64,000 bases of DNA. Source: Ferroplasma acidiphilum (GTDB lineage: Archaea > Thermoplasmatota > Thermoplasmata > Thermoplasmatales > Thermoplasmataceae). Where the stretch lies: contig NZ_CP015363.1 of the NCBI RefSeq assembly GCF_002078355.1, positions 1,762,944-1,826,943 on the forward strand, in the 5' to 3' direction. Positions 44,996 through 54,439 of the stretch are shown here, piece after piece. The notes below the pieces were generated by a model. It was not told where the DNA came from. It was given only the letters and a program-made list of their open reading frames with translations, and did not search any database. The position numbers were made by a program, and so were the translations under genes. Numbering within the stretch: position 1 is the stretch's first letter; every line of letters begins with the position of its first letter.

Positions 44996-46321
44996 ATGCA
45001 GGATGAAGAGTCCTTTATTGAAAAGTTAAAGAAAGATGAAGTTGAATTTTTGCAACTGCAATTTACAGATATTTCTGGCTCAGTTAAATCATTAACCATA
45101 CCACATAACAGGTTTGAGGATGTTATTTACAACGGTGTTATGTTTGATGGGAGTTCCATTGTTGGATACAAACAGATAGAGGATTCCGATATGAAGGCAG
45201 TACCTGAATTATCATCCTATACCATTCTAACCAATGAGAACTATGCAGGGAAAACTGTAAGGTTTGTATGCAAGATATTCAATTCAGATGGCACAAGGTT
45301 TGAGGGAGACCCAAGGTATATACTGGAAAAGCAGGTTGAGAAGCTAACAAAGGAAAATAAAACCTATTATCTGGGCCCTGAACTTGAATATTTCCTTTTC
45401 AAGCAGGATGAAAATGGTGAGCCAACAATAGAGCCAAGCGATTATGGCGGTTACTTTGACAAGGAGCCACTGGATAGGGCATTCACGGTAAAGCAGGAGA
45501 TAATAAGGAAGCTTGAAGGGTTGCACTATTACCCGGAAGCATCACACCACGAGGTAGCATACAGCCAGCATGAGATAGATGTAAAGTATTCAGATGCTGT
45601 TACAATGGCAGATAGAATAATTATGATAAAAAGCGTTGTAAAGGAAACTGCCAATGAATATGGATATTATGCTACATTTATGCCAAAGCCGGTAAAGGGT
45701 GTAAATGGCAATGGAATGCATGTGCACCAGAGCATATTCTCAGGCGATGAAAACCTCTTCTATAACGAATCAAACAAGTATGGATTAAGCGACTATGCAA
45801 TGCATTACCTTGGTGGCATACTTAACAATGTAGCAGATGCATCACTTGTCCTTGCATCAACTGTAAATTCCTATAAAAGACTGGTACCGGGATATGAAGC
45901 ACCTGTATACATTGCATGGGCAAACAGGAACAGGAGTGCTCTTGTTAGAATACCTGCTGCACCACCAAAGGGAAAGAGAATGGAGTTAAGGTTCCCTGAT
46001 GCTGCTGGAAACCAGTACCTGCAATTTGCTGCAATACTTGGCATGGGCCTTGATGGCATAGAAAATAAAATAAATCCTCCGGAAGCAATTGAGAAGAACA
46101 TATTTGAAATGGATTTAGCGGAAAGGCAGAAGAATGGGATAAAGTCCATGCCAGGTTCACTTGGCCAGGCTATAGAATCATTCCGCAACAGTGAATTGAT
46201 GAAGAAAATATTCGGTGAATCTGTATTCAATAATCTGCTGCGCATAAAAGAAAATGAATGGAATGAGTTCAGGTCAGAGGTCACGGACTGGGAGATTAAT
46301 AAGTACCTGGATATTTATTAA
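44996..46321 (+). CDS. glnA: Glutamine synthetase type I
   Basis: A 441-residue GSI-alpha-type enzyme. Motifs: FTDISGSVKSLTIP, MFDGSSIVGYKQIEDSDM, metal ligands in GPELEYFLF and HHEVAYSQHEIDVK, GNGMHVHQS, ATP-loop NRNRSALVRIPAAPPKGKRMELRFPDA. The N-terminal length and lack of a long insert match archaeal GSI-alpha; no adenylylation Tyr loop is evident. ATP, glutamate and ammonia give glutamine. TATA-like GTATTTATTATC lies about 28 nt before the ATG. Its 3' end overlaps the valS end by 4 bp. Confidence 0.96.
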   Translation: MQDEESFIEKLKKDEVEFLQLQFTDISGSVKSLTIPHNRFEDVIYNGVMFDGSSIVGYKQIEDSDMKAVPELSSYTILTNENYAGKTVRFVCKIFNSDGTRFEGDPRYILEKQVEKLTKENKTYYLGPELEYFLFKQDENGEPTIEPSDYGGYFDKEPLDRAFTVKQEIIRKLEGLHYYPEASHHEVAYSQHEIDVKYSDAVTMADRIIMIKSVVKETANEYGYYATFMPKPVKGVNGNGMHVHQSIFSGDENLFYNESNKYGLSDYAMHYLGGILNNVADASLVLASTVNSYKRLVPGYEAPVYIAWANRNRSALVRIPAAPPKGKRMELRFPDAAGNQYLQFAAILGMGLDGIENKINPPEAIEKNIFEMDLAERQKNGIKSMPGSLGQAIESFRNSELMKKIFGESVFNNLLRIKENEWNEFRSEVTDWEINKYLDIY

Positions 46322-48636
46322 TTTTCAATGTAAGTATCCTCTGAATTTATTATTTCCATACTATTTATGTGCATCATTCCTTCCAGTATATAATCATATT
46401 TTTGTATAATTTTAGCATCCCCGTGCAATTTTAAAATGTCCAGTGGTGCTGCCATTGACAGTTTCATCTGGCTTTTCAGGTTCCGTATTTTGTCTATTAC
46501 GCCTATTATATAATCAACTTCATTTTCTTCATTATAAATCATCTGCCCATCAAATTCAGGATACGGCTCAAGGCCTATGCTGCCTGAAAAAGATGGATTA
46601 GCCTGGTGGAAAAGCTCTTCAGTTATAAATGGCATTATGGGTGAGTACATCTTAAGTATATTTTCAAATACAGAAAATGCAGTCGAAAGTGTTTCATCTC
46701 TCCTGTCATCTTTGGATGATTCGTTTTTTATCATTTCAAGATAATTGTCACAGTATTCATTCCAGAAAAATTTATCAAGGCTTATTCTGGCTTTCATGAT
46801 TTCATTATTTTCCATATACTCTGTTACCTCTTTTATGGTGCGTTCCATCTTTGTAGTTATCCATCTATTTACAGGAAACTCCGGTATTGTGTTCCCGGGT
46901 TTTTTATTATTTGCAAGCATCATAATAAGTTTCAATGAATTCTCCAGTTTTATTACTGTTTTGCGCCCCCTCATCAGGTCCTGTTCCCTTAGTTTTATGT
47001 TCTCCCCCTGCATGGTTGTTGATGCCCAGTATCTCAGTGCATCTGCGCCATAATTCTCTATAATTGCCCGCGGTTCAACTATATTTCCCTTGCTTTTGCT
47101 CATTTTCTGGCCAAAGGGATCATAAACATTCCCACTGATGACTATTTTGCGCCATGGTATTTCGCCGTAATGTAAATACGACCTCAGTATTGTGGTAAAA
47201 GCCCATGATGTAATTATGTCGTGCCCCTGGAACCTGGAGTCCATCGGGTATAAATCCATCTGGTTTATGTGTTTAAGATATAATGTTGGGCTTAATGATG
47301 AAGTTGCCCATGTATCCATAACATCGGTTTCCGGAACTATATTATCAGACCCGCATTTTTCACATTTTCTTTTTTTATTATCCAGCCTCGGGTCTACCGG
47401 AAGTTCTTCATTTCCAGCAAGAATAATCTCACCGCAATTGTCACAATACCATACAGGGAAAGGAACACCAAAGTATCTCTGCCTGGATATGCACCAGTCC
47501 CATTTCAGCCCTGTTACCCAGTTATCATACCTTATTTTCATGTGCCCTGGTACCCATTCTATTTTATTCCCGAATTCTATTAGTTCATTTTTAATATCAA
47601 GATCTTTTATATACCACTGCTTGCTTATTCCTATTTCAATAGGAGTTCCACACCTTTCATGGGTATTTACGGAATGTTTTATTTTTTCAATTTTTATTAT
47701 ATAATTTTTACTCTGAAGCTCGTCAATAATTTTCTTTCTTGCATCCTTTATTGGCATGTTAATAATAACGCTCCCGTCATTTATCCTGTTATTTTTGAGA
47801 ATTATCCTAGCTTTGATGCCATATTTTTTCCATAGCTCGAGGTCATGCTGGTCTCCAAAGGTGCATAGCATTTCAGCTCCAGTTCCGAATTCCATATCAA
47901 TAGACGGGTCAGACATAACCTTTACAGGATATCCATACACCGGAACATTTACAGTGGTTCCTATAAATTTCTTAAACCTTTCATCATCTGGATTTACAAA
48001 AATAGCTACACATGCACCCAGCATTTCTGGTCTTGTTGTGGCTATTTCAATGCCGTTGAAATTAATATACACAAGTTCTGTGCTGATAATGGCATCCTTC
48101 ATCTCTATCTGTGATATTGCTGTACGGCATGTTGGGCATGTTATATACGGTGCTTCATCCCTGTATGCCCTTTTTTTTGCAACAAGGTCAAGAAACATTT
48201 CCTGTGATATTTTAATTGAAAAATCGGATGATGTGTCTATATAGTTCTTAAAGTCAGCACTTATGCCCGTATCATACCATGCTTGATACAGGCCTTTTTC
48301 TGACTCCCTGCTCACTTCCCTGCATATTTCTATATAATCCTTTAATGGCGTATTATCTATAGTTACCCTTCTTTCTTTTTCAACAAATTTTTCTGTTGGT
48401 AGCCCGTTATCGTCAAATCCCCACGGATAGAATACATTATAGCCTTTCATCCTTTTATATCTTGCAATAAAATCCTGCTGCGGGTATGAGAATGCATGCC
48501 CTACATGCATTTTTCCAGAAACTGTAGGCGGTGGCGTATCTATAGTATAATTCTTATCACCCTTCTTGAATGCAAATATATTATTGTTAAACCAGTAGTC
48601 TTTCCATTTTTTCTCAATTGCCACAGTGTCTATCAT
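46318..48636 (-). CDS. valS: Valyl-tRNA synthetase
   Basis: A 772-residue class Ia synthetase, shorter than the 860 or so residues usual in bacteria. The catalytic HIGH-like HVGH lies in PPPTVSGKMHVGHAFSY and KMSKS in QKMSKSKGNIVEP near residue 515. Zinc-type CPTC (residues about 164-167) and CDNCG/CEKCG knuckles are seen. The CP1 editing domain (about 190-330) contains TTRPEMLGACVAIFVNP. PPPTVSGK together with GFDDNGLPTEKFVE supports Val rather than Ile or Leu. Confidence 0.93.
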   Translation of the reverse strand: MIDTVAIEKKWKDYWFNNNIFAFKKGDKNYTIDTPPPTVSGKMHVGHAFSYPQQDFIARYKRMKGYNVFYPWGFDDNGLPTEKFVEKERRVTIDNTPLKDYIEICREVSRESEKGLYQAWYDTGISADFKNYIDTSSDFSIKISQEMFLDLVAKKRAYRDEAPYITCPTCRTAISQIEMKDAIISTELVYINFNGIEIATTRPEMLGACVAIFVNPDDERFKKFIGTTVNVPVYGYPVKVMSDPSIDMEFGTGAEMLCTFGDQHDLELWKKYGIKARIILKNNRINDGSVIINMPIKDARKKIIDELQSKNYIIKIEKIKHSVNTHERCGTPIEIGISKQWYIKDLDIKNELIEFGNKIEWVPGHMKIRYDNWVTGLKWDWCISRQRYFGVPFPVWYCDNCGEIILAGNEELPVDPRLDNKKRKCEKCGSDNIVPETDVMDTWATSSLSPTLYLKHINQMDLYPMDSRFQGHDIITSWAFTTILRSYLHYGEIPWRKIVISGNVYDPFGQKMSKSKGNIVEPRAIIENYGADALRYWASTTMQGENIKLREQDLMRGRKTVIKLENSLKLIMMLANNKKPGNTIPEFPVNRWITTKMERTIKEVTEYMENNEIMKARISLDKFFWNEYCDNYLEMIKNESSKDDRRDETLSTAFSVFENILKMYSPIMPFITEELFHQANPSFSGSIGLEPYPEFDGQMIYNEENEVDYIIGVIDKIRNLKSQMKLSMAAPLDILKLHGDAKIIQKYDYILEGMMHINSMEIINSEDTYIEN

Positions 48637-48698
48637 ATCTTCTCTTAATGTTTCATATAATTATATATTTTTTTATCTGTGTGTGAAAATTATACACT

Positions 48699-50015
48699 TT
48701 ATAAATTAGATATTATATCATTTACCATTTTCAATAACTTTTTTTTGCCATTTTCTAAGGAAGAAATATTATTTTCTATTTTATCCCTGAGAAAACCAAA
48801 ATTATTGTATGATACTACATCCTCTGGCATATATGGCTTCAACGCTTTTCCTGACCTAATCATGTCCCCAGTCATTTTATAGGATTCCTTCCAGTTCCCA
48901 TTATTTTTAAAATTTAACTTTGAATTGTATGTTGCATAAATGGAATTGCCTATTATTCTTTCACTGGCCTCTTTATTGAACTTAATTCCGGAGAATAATT
49001 CTGGAAACCCATTTAACACACCCTTTAATTCAACCATAAACGGTATTACTTCATCCTTTAATATCTGGAAATCTCTATGATACCCGGTTGTCTTATTTAT
49101 CGTCCCGGAATATAGCAAATTCATCAGTGAAATGGATTTTGCCGCATATCCCTGGAATATTTCAAGAAAATCAGGATTAACTTTATTTGGCATCAATGAG
49201 CTTCCAGTAACATATCCTGCTGGCAATTCAATAATCTTCATTTCATCTCCGCTGAAAATTATCATGTCCTGGAATATTCTTGATATATCTATTAAAAATG
49301 AATTTATTGCGGATAAAACTTTGATATAATTGTCTGAATAAAGCATGAAAGAGAATAATGGATTCTTTATCTGCTTTTTCATCCCCATATATTCTGCAAC
49401 TTCTTTGAAATTTGCATCGGACATTGAACCGAAACCGGAACCATAGCCTAATGGGAGCTCTTTCAATTCATTTAATATTGAATCAATATTATTGAAGTTA
49501 TATACCATTATATTTTTAATGAAATCAACATAGGTCTGGAATGTAACTGGCATGCCCTGCCTGTAATGTGTATATCCCGGCATAATTCCATTCTGTGTTA
49601 ACTTCTCTAACCCTGTAATTGTGTTGTATATGATTTTCTCGTATTCCAGAAGGATATCAATAAGGAAAAAATTCACATCGGTATGTACCTGTTCATTCCT
49701 TGACATGAACATCCTCATATTATTCGCAGCCCCATTTGTTTCCCTTATAGCTATGTTTTCTATATTCCCATGCACATCTTCAAGATCTGGATCAAGTGAA
49801 ATTTTTCTATTATACAGGGATAAAAGCTCCTTTAGAGTTGCTTTTGAGTTATTTCTATCAGATATATTTCTCTCATATATGTTGAGGTTATATGCCATTA
49901 ATGATAAAATTTCATAGGGTATAAGGTACTTATCAACATCAATATCTTTCTCAAGCATAATTCTGTACGCTTCGTTGCCCGATTCAGGCGCTGCACTGCC
50001 AGACCATATTTTCAT
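48699..50015 (-). CDS. argH: Argininosuccinate lyase
   Basis: A 438-residue fumarase/aspartase-superfamily enzyme, last step of arginine synthesis. MKIWSG at the start, DVHGNIENIAI, PGYTHYRQGMPVTF, and the superfamily signature GSSLMPNKVNPDFLEI with the catalytic Ser loop. The start at 50015 is preferred over 50030 because TATA-like ATTCTATATTGG is about 25 nt upstream and MKIWSG is the family N-terminus. It lies just downstream of argG on the same strand, 32 bp after it, with its own promoter. Confidence 0.93.
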   Translation of the reverse strand: MKIWSGSAAPESGNEAYRIMLEKDIDVDKYLIPYEILSLMAYNLNIYERNISDRNNSKATLKELLSLYNRKISLDPDLEDVHGNIENIAIRETNGAANNMRMFMSRNEQVHTDVNFFLIDILLEYEKIIYNTITGLEKLTQNGIMPGYTHYRQGMPVTFQTYVDFIKNIMVYNFNNIDSILNELKELPLGYGSGFGSMSDANFKEVAEYMGMKKQIKNPLFSFMLYSDNYIKVLSAINSFLIDISRIFQDMIIFSGDEMKIIELPAGYVTGSSLMPNKVNPDFLEIFQGYAAKSISLMNLLYSGTINKTTGYHRDFQILKDEVIPFMVELKGVLNGFPELFSGIKFNKEASERIIGNSIYATYNSKLNFKNNGNWKESYKMTGDMIRSGKALKPYMPEDVVSYNNFGFLRDKIENNISSLENGKKKLLKMVNDIISNL

Positions 50016-50047
50016 AATTGTCAATCCCAATATAGAATAAATAAATT

Positions 50048-51238
50048 TTACTGGATTAATTTTATTTTCTCTTTCCTGGCATTGCTAGCATATACTGTAT
50101 TGTTTTTGTAAATATCTATGAATCCTTTAGCTGAGTCCTGATTGAAATTGCTGTTGTCATAGCTTATCTTATCATAGTTGTATATTGAATTTTCACTTTC
50201 TATAGATTGCATTACTATATTCCCCTTGTAAAGCTTCAATTTTATATTTCCATTGACGTATTTATTTATGCTGGATTCAAACTGGTTTATGTGTTCCATC
50301 ACCGGGTCATACCATAATCCATTGTAAACAAAATTTGACCATTGATTATCCATATAATTTTTAATATCCAGTTCAGATTTATTCAGGGTAAGTGATTCCA
50401 TCATTTTATGTGCCTGTATGATAGCCATAGCTCCCGGGACCTCATAGACTTCATGGCTTTTAATTCCGGTTACCCTGTCTTCCATGTGATTTATAAGCCC
50501 TATTCCATTGTTCCCCGCTATAACGTTCAGTTTCTCCACAAGTTCTTTAAGGGCGTACTGTTCTCCATTCAGTGAAACGGGAACCCCATTTTTAAATTCA
50601 ATATCTATTATATCGCCATTTCCTGTTTCCTCAAGGGGCTTAACCCATTCATAAACATCGTATTCAAGCGGATTTGATACAGTTTCTATACTCGATCCTT
50701 CAACCGACCTCCCCCATATGTTTTCATCAACAGAATATTTTCCACCCATGGGGATATCTATACCGTTTGCTTTTGCATATTTAATCTCATCCGGCCTGTT
50801 CATATTCCAATCCCTTACGGGTGCGATTACATTTATATCTTCATTGAGGGCTTTCATTGTAACCTCAAACCTTACCTGATCATTGCCCTTGCCTGTTGAA
50901 CCATGTGCAATTGTGTTGCAGCCATATTCTTCAGCATACAGTACCGCTTTTTCTGCCATCAGCGGCCTCGCAATAGCAGTAGATAGGGGGTAACCCTCAT
51001 ACATGCCGTCTGCATAAATCTCTTTTGCAATATATTTTTCTGAAAACTCGTTCTTTACATCCAGTACTATTGCATCAGAAACTCCCAGCCCGAGAGCCTT
51101 CTCCTTTATTTTTTGAAGATTGCTGTTGCCTATGTTCAATGTGAGTGTAACAACCTCTTTCTTCATTTCCTTCTGAATCCACTTTGCCATAACAGATGTG
51201 TCAAGGCCGCCTGAATATAATAATAATACTTTATCCAT
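50048..51238 (-). CDS. argG: Argininosuccinate synthase
   Basis: A 396-residue PP-loop ATPase starting MDKVLLLYSGGLDTSVMAKW with the pyrophosphate loop YSGGLDTS. Later motifs are AHGSTGKGNDQVRFE and AIARPLMAEKA. It joins citrulline and aspartate. The frame extends 17 codons upstream but TATA-like TCATATATACAG (about 51258-51269) fits the start at 51238. It diverges from an HTH-ACT regulator with about 120 bp between starts that contain an inverted repeat. Confidence 0.95.
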   Translation of the reverse strand: MDKVLLLYSGGLDTSVMAKWIQKEMKKEVVTLTLNIGNSNLQKIKEKALGLGVSDAIVLDVKNEFSEKYIAKEIYADGMYEGYPLSTAIARPLMAEKAVLYAEEYGCNTIAHGSTGKGNDQVRFEVTMKALNEDINVIAPVRDWNMNRPDEIKYAKANGIDIPMGGKYSVDENIWGRSVEGSSIETVSNPLEYDVYEWVKPLEETGNGDIIDIEFKNGVPVSLNGEQYALKELVEKLNVIAGNNGIGLINHMEDRVTGIKSHEVYEVPGAMAIIQAHKMMESLTLNKSELDIKNYMDNQWSNFVYNGLWYDPVMEHINQFESSINKYVNGNIKLKLYKGNIVMQSIESENSIYNYDKISYDNSNFNQDSAKGFIDIYKNNTVYASNARKEKIKLIQ

Positions 51239-51298
51239 GGGTATCAAATATTTTCTGTATATATGATATTTTTTGTAAATATTTAGCATATTAGTGGT

Positions 51299-51324
51299 AT
51301 TAATAACATATAATATGTATTAAT
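51299..51324. promoter_or_regulatory. Inverted repeat between argG and HTH-ACT regulator
   Basis: ATTAAT-A-ACATAT-A-ATATGT-ATTAAT: 12-bp arms with one bulged base, centred near 51312. It lies about 35 nt upstream of the argG TATA box and about 40-50 nt before the regulator ATG. Suited to a dimeric regulator of both genes, but AT-richness makes chance palindromes common. Confidence 0.4.
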
Positions 51325-51359
51325 GTAAAATATTATATTATAATTATACATATCATATT

Positions 51360-51950
51360 ATGTCAAGAACAGGCAGGGGAAATGTGGAAACTATGGTGAG
51401 GGATTATATTAAAAAGAATCCTGAGCTCATAATTTCCATGAGAATGGGAATACTTAATGTAAGCAAGCTCTCCAGGAAAATATCACAGGAGGAAACCGGA
51501 TATAATATAATTTCTATCAGGTCTGCATTGAACAAGATATTTATGGAAAATTCTTCGGCGGACACAGTTCATATTGACAGGCTTCTATCGGAAAGCAAAA
51601 TTACATTGCAGGATAAAATAATGGTTATCACTGTTGATAGGAAAATAGACAACCTAAACTTCCTTTCTGCTACTTATTTAACCGATTCAATTGTGTATAT
51701 AGTGGATGAAACAAAAAATAAAAAATTGGATCTTCCAAAAAACGCTGTTATTGAACGCAATGTTAGTTCCCTGCATATATTCTCATCCATGGAGATAGTG
51801 AAAACGCCAGGTTTTGTTATGAAAATAAATGAAAGACTTTTCTCCTATGAAATAAATGTACTACAATTAATATCCTGTTCAAACGAGACTATAATAATAG
51901 TAAATAGAAAGGATGCAATAAGAGCCTATGAAGCTCTTATGAATCAATAA
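51360..51950 (+). CDS. Putative HTH-ACT amino-acid-responsive regulator
   Basis: A 196-residue protein. The first 75 residues look like a winged helix (NVSKLSRKISQEETGYNIISIRSALNKIF as recognition region). The C-terminal half ends with an ACT-type unit: MEIVKTPGFVMKINERLFSYEINVLQLISCSNETIIIVNRKDAIRAYEAL. A middle segment may be a second, degenerate ACT repeat. ACT domains bind amino acids, and the gene diverges from argG, so a role in arginine control is a reasonable inference. It could instead be a general amino-acid regulator. I do not know a named family. Confidence 0.6.
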   Translation: MSRTGRGNVETMVRDYIKKNPELIISMRMGILNVSKLSRKISQEETGYNIISIRSALNKIFMENSSADTVHIDRLLSESKITLQDKIMVITVDRKIDNLNFLSATYLTDSIVYIVDETKNKKLDLPKNAVIERNVSSLHIFSSMEIVKTPGFVMKINERLFSYEINVLQLISCSNETIIIVNRKDAIRAYEALMNQ

Positions 51951-51960
51951 ATTAAGGTAT

Positions 51961-52395
51961 TTACTCGTTGTTTACCTTAATTACACTCCACGGGCAGGCT
52001 GTTACACATGCCATGCAGAATATACATTCTGATTCCCTTACGGGGTTTGACTTGTCTGTTCTGTATTTTTCCCATTCCGGTGTTCCTTTTTCTACCTTTT
52101 TGTCGTTTCCAGTTCCGGAATTTCCAGGATTTAATTTCCATTCAAACAGGTCAACAGGGCAGACATCCATACATGAACCATCTGCAATGCATCCGTCCCA
52201 ATCAACGGCAACGGTTGTTCCATGAATTCCTAATTTTGTAGGGTATGGTTTTCCATTGTCATCCATTCTCTGCATTCCGCCTGCTCTTACTTTAAGCCCA
52301 TCCTCTTCTCCTGTTACAGGATAGTTCTTCTCATCGCTCATAAAATTTTCATCTATATGTTTAGGGTCAAAATCTACGTCTTCTCTCTGAACCAT
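51961..52395 (-). CDS. zfx: Zinc-containing dicluster ferredoxin (Thermoplasma/Sulfolobus type)
   Basis: A 144-residue ferredoxin. The N-terminal extension (residues 1 to about 60) includes His residues in KHIDEN and GIHGTT that, with an Asp in the core, bind zinc in the Sulfolobus protein. The core has two cluster motifs: CIADGSCMDVCP and CIFCMACVTACP, consistent with 3Fe-4S/4Fe-4S clusters. It carries electrons from 2-oxoacid oxidoreductases. AAGGTGACAT precedes the ATG as ribosome-binding site; TATA-like ATTTTAAATAG is about 30 nt further upstream. Confidence 0.95.
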   Translation of the reverse strand: MVQREDVDFDPKHIDENFMSDEKNYPVTGEEDGLKVRAGGMQRMDDNGKPYPTKLGIHGTTVAVDWDGCIADGSCMDVCPVDLFEWKLNPGNSGTGNDKKVEKGTPEWEKYRTDKSNPVRESECIFCMACVTACPWSVIKVNNE

Positions 52396-52660
52396 TTATG
52401 TCACCTTATAGAGTAATGCATTATCTATTTAAAATATTTGCCTTTTCCATTAAGTCCTATGACCAACAGGTTAGTGAAATCAATGCTATACTATCTTTAT
52501 TGTTTAAATTTTAAATAAAGTAGTTACATTGCCATATCCTTTAATGAATATAATTACCACCACACATTATTTTGCTATTTAAACTCCTATTTTCTATTCT
52601 TATGCTGGAAATAATTTATAAAAATATATAAACTTTTATTTAAGAATGTAATTATTATAC

Positions 52661-53668
52661 ATGGAAAGGAAGATAATAGACAGGAAATCACAGGGAGAAT
52701 TTGTTTCCAATTTTCTGAGGCAGATAAAATTTAAGAGGTCCGATTTCAAGACAATCAATTCACTTGGTGGATTTACATCACTGATAGACCTGGGCAATTT
52801 CGCCGTTTCTTTTAATAATGATGGTGTTGGCACTAAAACTATAATAGCAGCTGAGACAAACAAATACAATACTATAGGCATAGATTGCGTTGCAATGAAT
52901 GTAAATGATGCCATAACAGTTGGTGCAGAGCCCATAGCTATGCTTGATTATCTTTCACTTAAGGAGATGGATAATGAAATAGCACGGCAACTTGGCATCG
53001 GGTTTAACGTTGGTGCCCAGATAGCCAATCTAAATATTGTGGGAGGAGAAACAGCAATAGTTCCGGATCTGGTAAAAAACATAGACATATCTGCAACAGC
53101 CCTGGGATTAATACAGAAAGACCAGATAATTACAGGAGAAAAGATTTCAGACGGGGACCTCATATTCGCTTTGAAAAGCAGTGGTCTCCATTCCAACGGT
53201 TTCACCACTGTGAGGAAAATAATAAAGGATAATGAAATCGATTACGAAGACCAGTTCCCAGGAGATAGCAAAAGAGTTGCAGATGTACTTCTTGAACCAA
53301 CAAGGATATATGTAAGGGAAGTTCTTGACGCCATGAGCATTGTGCCTATTAAGGGCATGGCAAATATTACCGGCGGGGGAATAAAAAATATTGCAAGGAT
53401 GAAAGATATGAAATATGTTATTGACAATCCTTTCGATGTTGATAATGTGTTTTTGCGCCTGATGGATATGGGAAACCTTTCCTTCAGTGAAATGTTTGAA
53501 ATATTCAATATGGGAATGGGGTATATTGTTGTAATAGACCCTGAGAGCAAAACAGACTTTTTAAATATAGTAAGAAATCGTGTTCCCGTAAAGGAAGTAG
53601 GGCATGTTGAAAACGGCAGCGGTATTACTATACCTGAATATTCTGTGGAAATGCACGGGTATTACTAA
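52661..53668 (+). CDS. purM: Phosphoribosylformylglycinamidine cyclo-ligase (AIR synthetase)
   Basis: A 335-residue PurM with SFNNDGVGTKTIIA, IDCVAMNVNDAITVGAEPIAMLDYL, GGETAIVPDL, FALKSSGLHSNGFTTVRK and NITGGGIKNIARM, all characteristic. The enzyme closes the imidazole ring in purine synthesis. The upstream spacer from 52396 is 265 bp and very AT-rich. TATA-like ATATATAAAC (52625-52634) is about 30 nt before the ATG. Neighbouring genes are not purine genes, so it stands alone. Confidence 0.94.
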   Translation: MERKIIDRKSQGEFVSNFLRQIKFKRSDFKTINSLGGFTSLIDLGNFAVSFNNDGVGTKTIIAAETNKYNTIGIDCVAMNVNDAITVGAEPIAMLDYLSLKEMDNEIARQLGIGFNVGAQIANLNIVGGETAIVPDLVKNIDISATALGLIQKDQIITGEKISDGDLIFALKSSGLHSNGFTTVRKIIKDNEIDYEDQFPGDSKRVADVLLEPTRIYVREVLDAMSIVPIKGMANITGGGIKNIARMKDMKYVIDNPFDVDNVFLRLMDMGNLSFSEMFEIFNMGMGYIVVIDPESKTDFLNIVRNRVPVKEVGHVENGSGITIPEYSVEMHGYY

Positions 53669-53726
53669 TTTTTTTAGTTTTAAAATATACAATCACCTTA
53701 AATTTTTTGTTATATTTACCTTAGTT

Positions 53727-54080
53727 ATGAAAGTAGCATGCGTAGTAGACGAAGAAAATATGTTGAGCCCTCTGGAATATGGCAATTCAATATTCCTTAT
53801 AGACGATGAAACAAAGAAGATAGAAGAGTATGAAAATCCAGGATTTGGCAGAACACATGGTGGGAGAGAGGTTGCAATGGCCGGAATTCTATCCTTAAAG
53901 CCAGATATGTTCGTAGTGACAGAAAACTCACTGTGCCCCGGATCATACAATATGTCTCTTGGAAAAGTAAAATATGTGGTTACTGAGGAAAAACCAATTT
54001 CCGACGTAATAAAAAACCTGAAAGAACTTGAAGGTAAAGCTGTTGAAGAGCTAGAGCCTGTTCTTTACAGAGAACATTAA
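53727..54080 (+). CDS. NifX/NifB-like (dinitrogenase-cofactor fold) hypothetical protein
   Basis: Start at 53727 gives 117 residues: MKVACVVDEENMLSPLEYGNSIFLIDDE, then HGGREVAMAGILSLKPDMFVVTENSLCPGSY. The layout (short beta-alpha fold, a GG-turn and a central VV-segment) recalls the small NifX/NifB-C Fe-Mo-cofactor-binding family, but similarity is weak and no nitrogenase genes are near. There is one Cys in each half. The longer open frame from 53604 overlaps purM and is rejected. The function is unknown; it could bind a metal cluster. Confidence 0.45.
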   Translation: MKVACVVDEENMLSPLEYGNSIFLIDDETKKIEEYENPGFGRTHGGREVAMAGILSLKPDMFVVTENSLCPGSYNMSLGKVKYVVTEEKPISDVIKNLKELEGKAVEELEPVLYREH

Positions 54081-54100
54081 AAAAATATTTTTTTATTAAA

Positions 54101-54439
54101 CTATTTTTTATAAAATTTTTCTATTGCGTCCAGCATACTGTTAAGCTCCATCATTGCCTGTGAGCCATACATGAGGACAACCACATATCCCGTTTCCATC
54201 AATTCTTTTTTAGTTGCGCCAGCTTCTATGGCTGATTTTACATGATATGAAATGCACCATTCACATCTGGCTGCTATGCTGAGTGCCAGGGCAATTAGTT
54301 CCTTCTGTTTTACAGAAAGTGTTCCGGCCCTCATTGTATTTTGCATTAGCCCCATAAATGCACCCATATATTCCTTATTATCTTCTGATATTGATTGCAT
54401 TACCCTTCCTACTTCTTCCATTTTTTTCCCTGCGTCCAT
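54101..54439 (-). CDS. Carboxymuconolactone decarboxylase / AhpD-like protein
   Basis: A 112-residue AhpD-fold protein with the redox motif CEWCISYH (Cys59, Cys62, His66) and AIEAGATKKELMETGYVVVLMYG, typical of the CMD family. It lies directly after the peroxiredoxin gene with no spacer, so it probably acts as its reductant or partner, analogous to AhpD with AhpC. Decarboxylase activity is unlikely given the CxxC. Probably co-translated (the start codon is flush with the prx stop). Confidence 0.88.
   Translation of the reverse strand: MDAGKKMEEVGRVMQSISEDNKEYMGAFMGLMQNTMRAGTLSVKQKELIALALSIAARCEWCISYHVKSAIEAGATKKELMETGYVVVLMYGSQAMMELNSMLDAIEKFYKK

Noticed and set aside
53604..53726. Upstream extension of the NifX-like ORF into purM
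   Set aside because: It runs out of frame through purM's end and the non-coding spacer; MKVACVVDE is the natural N-terminus.
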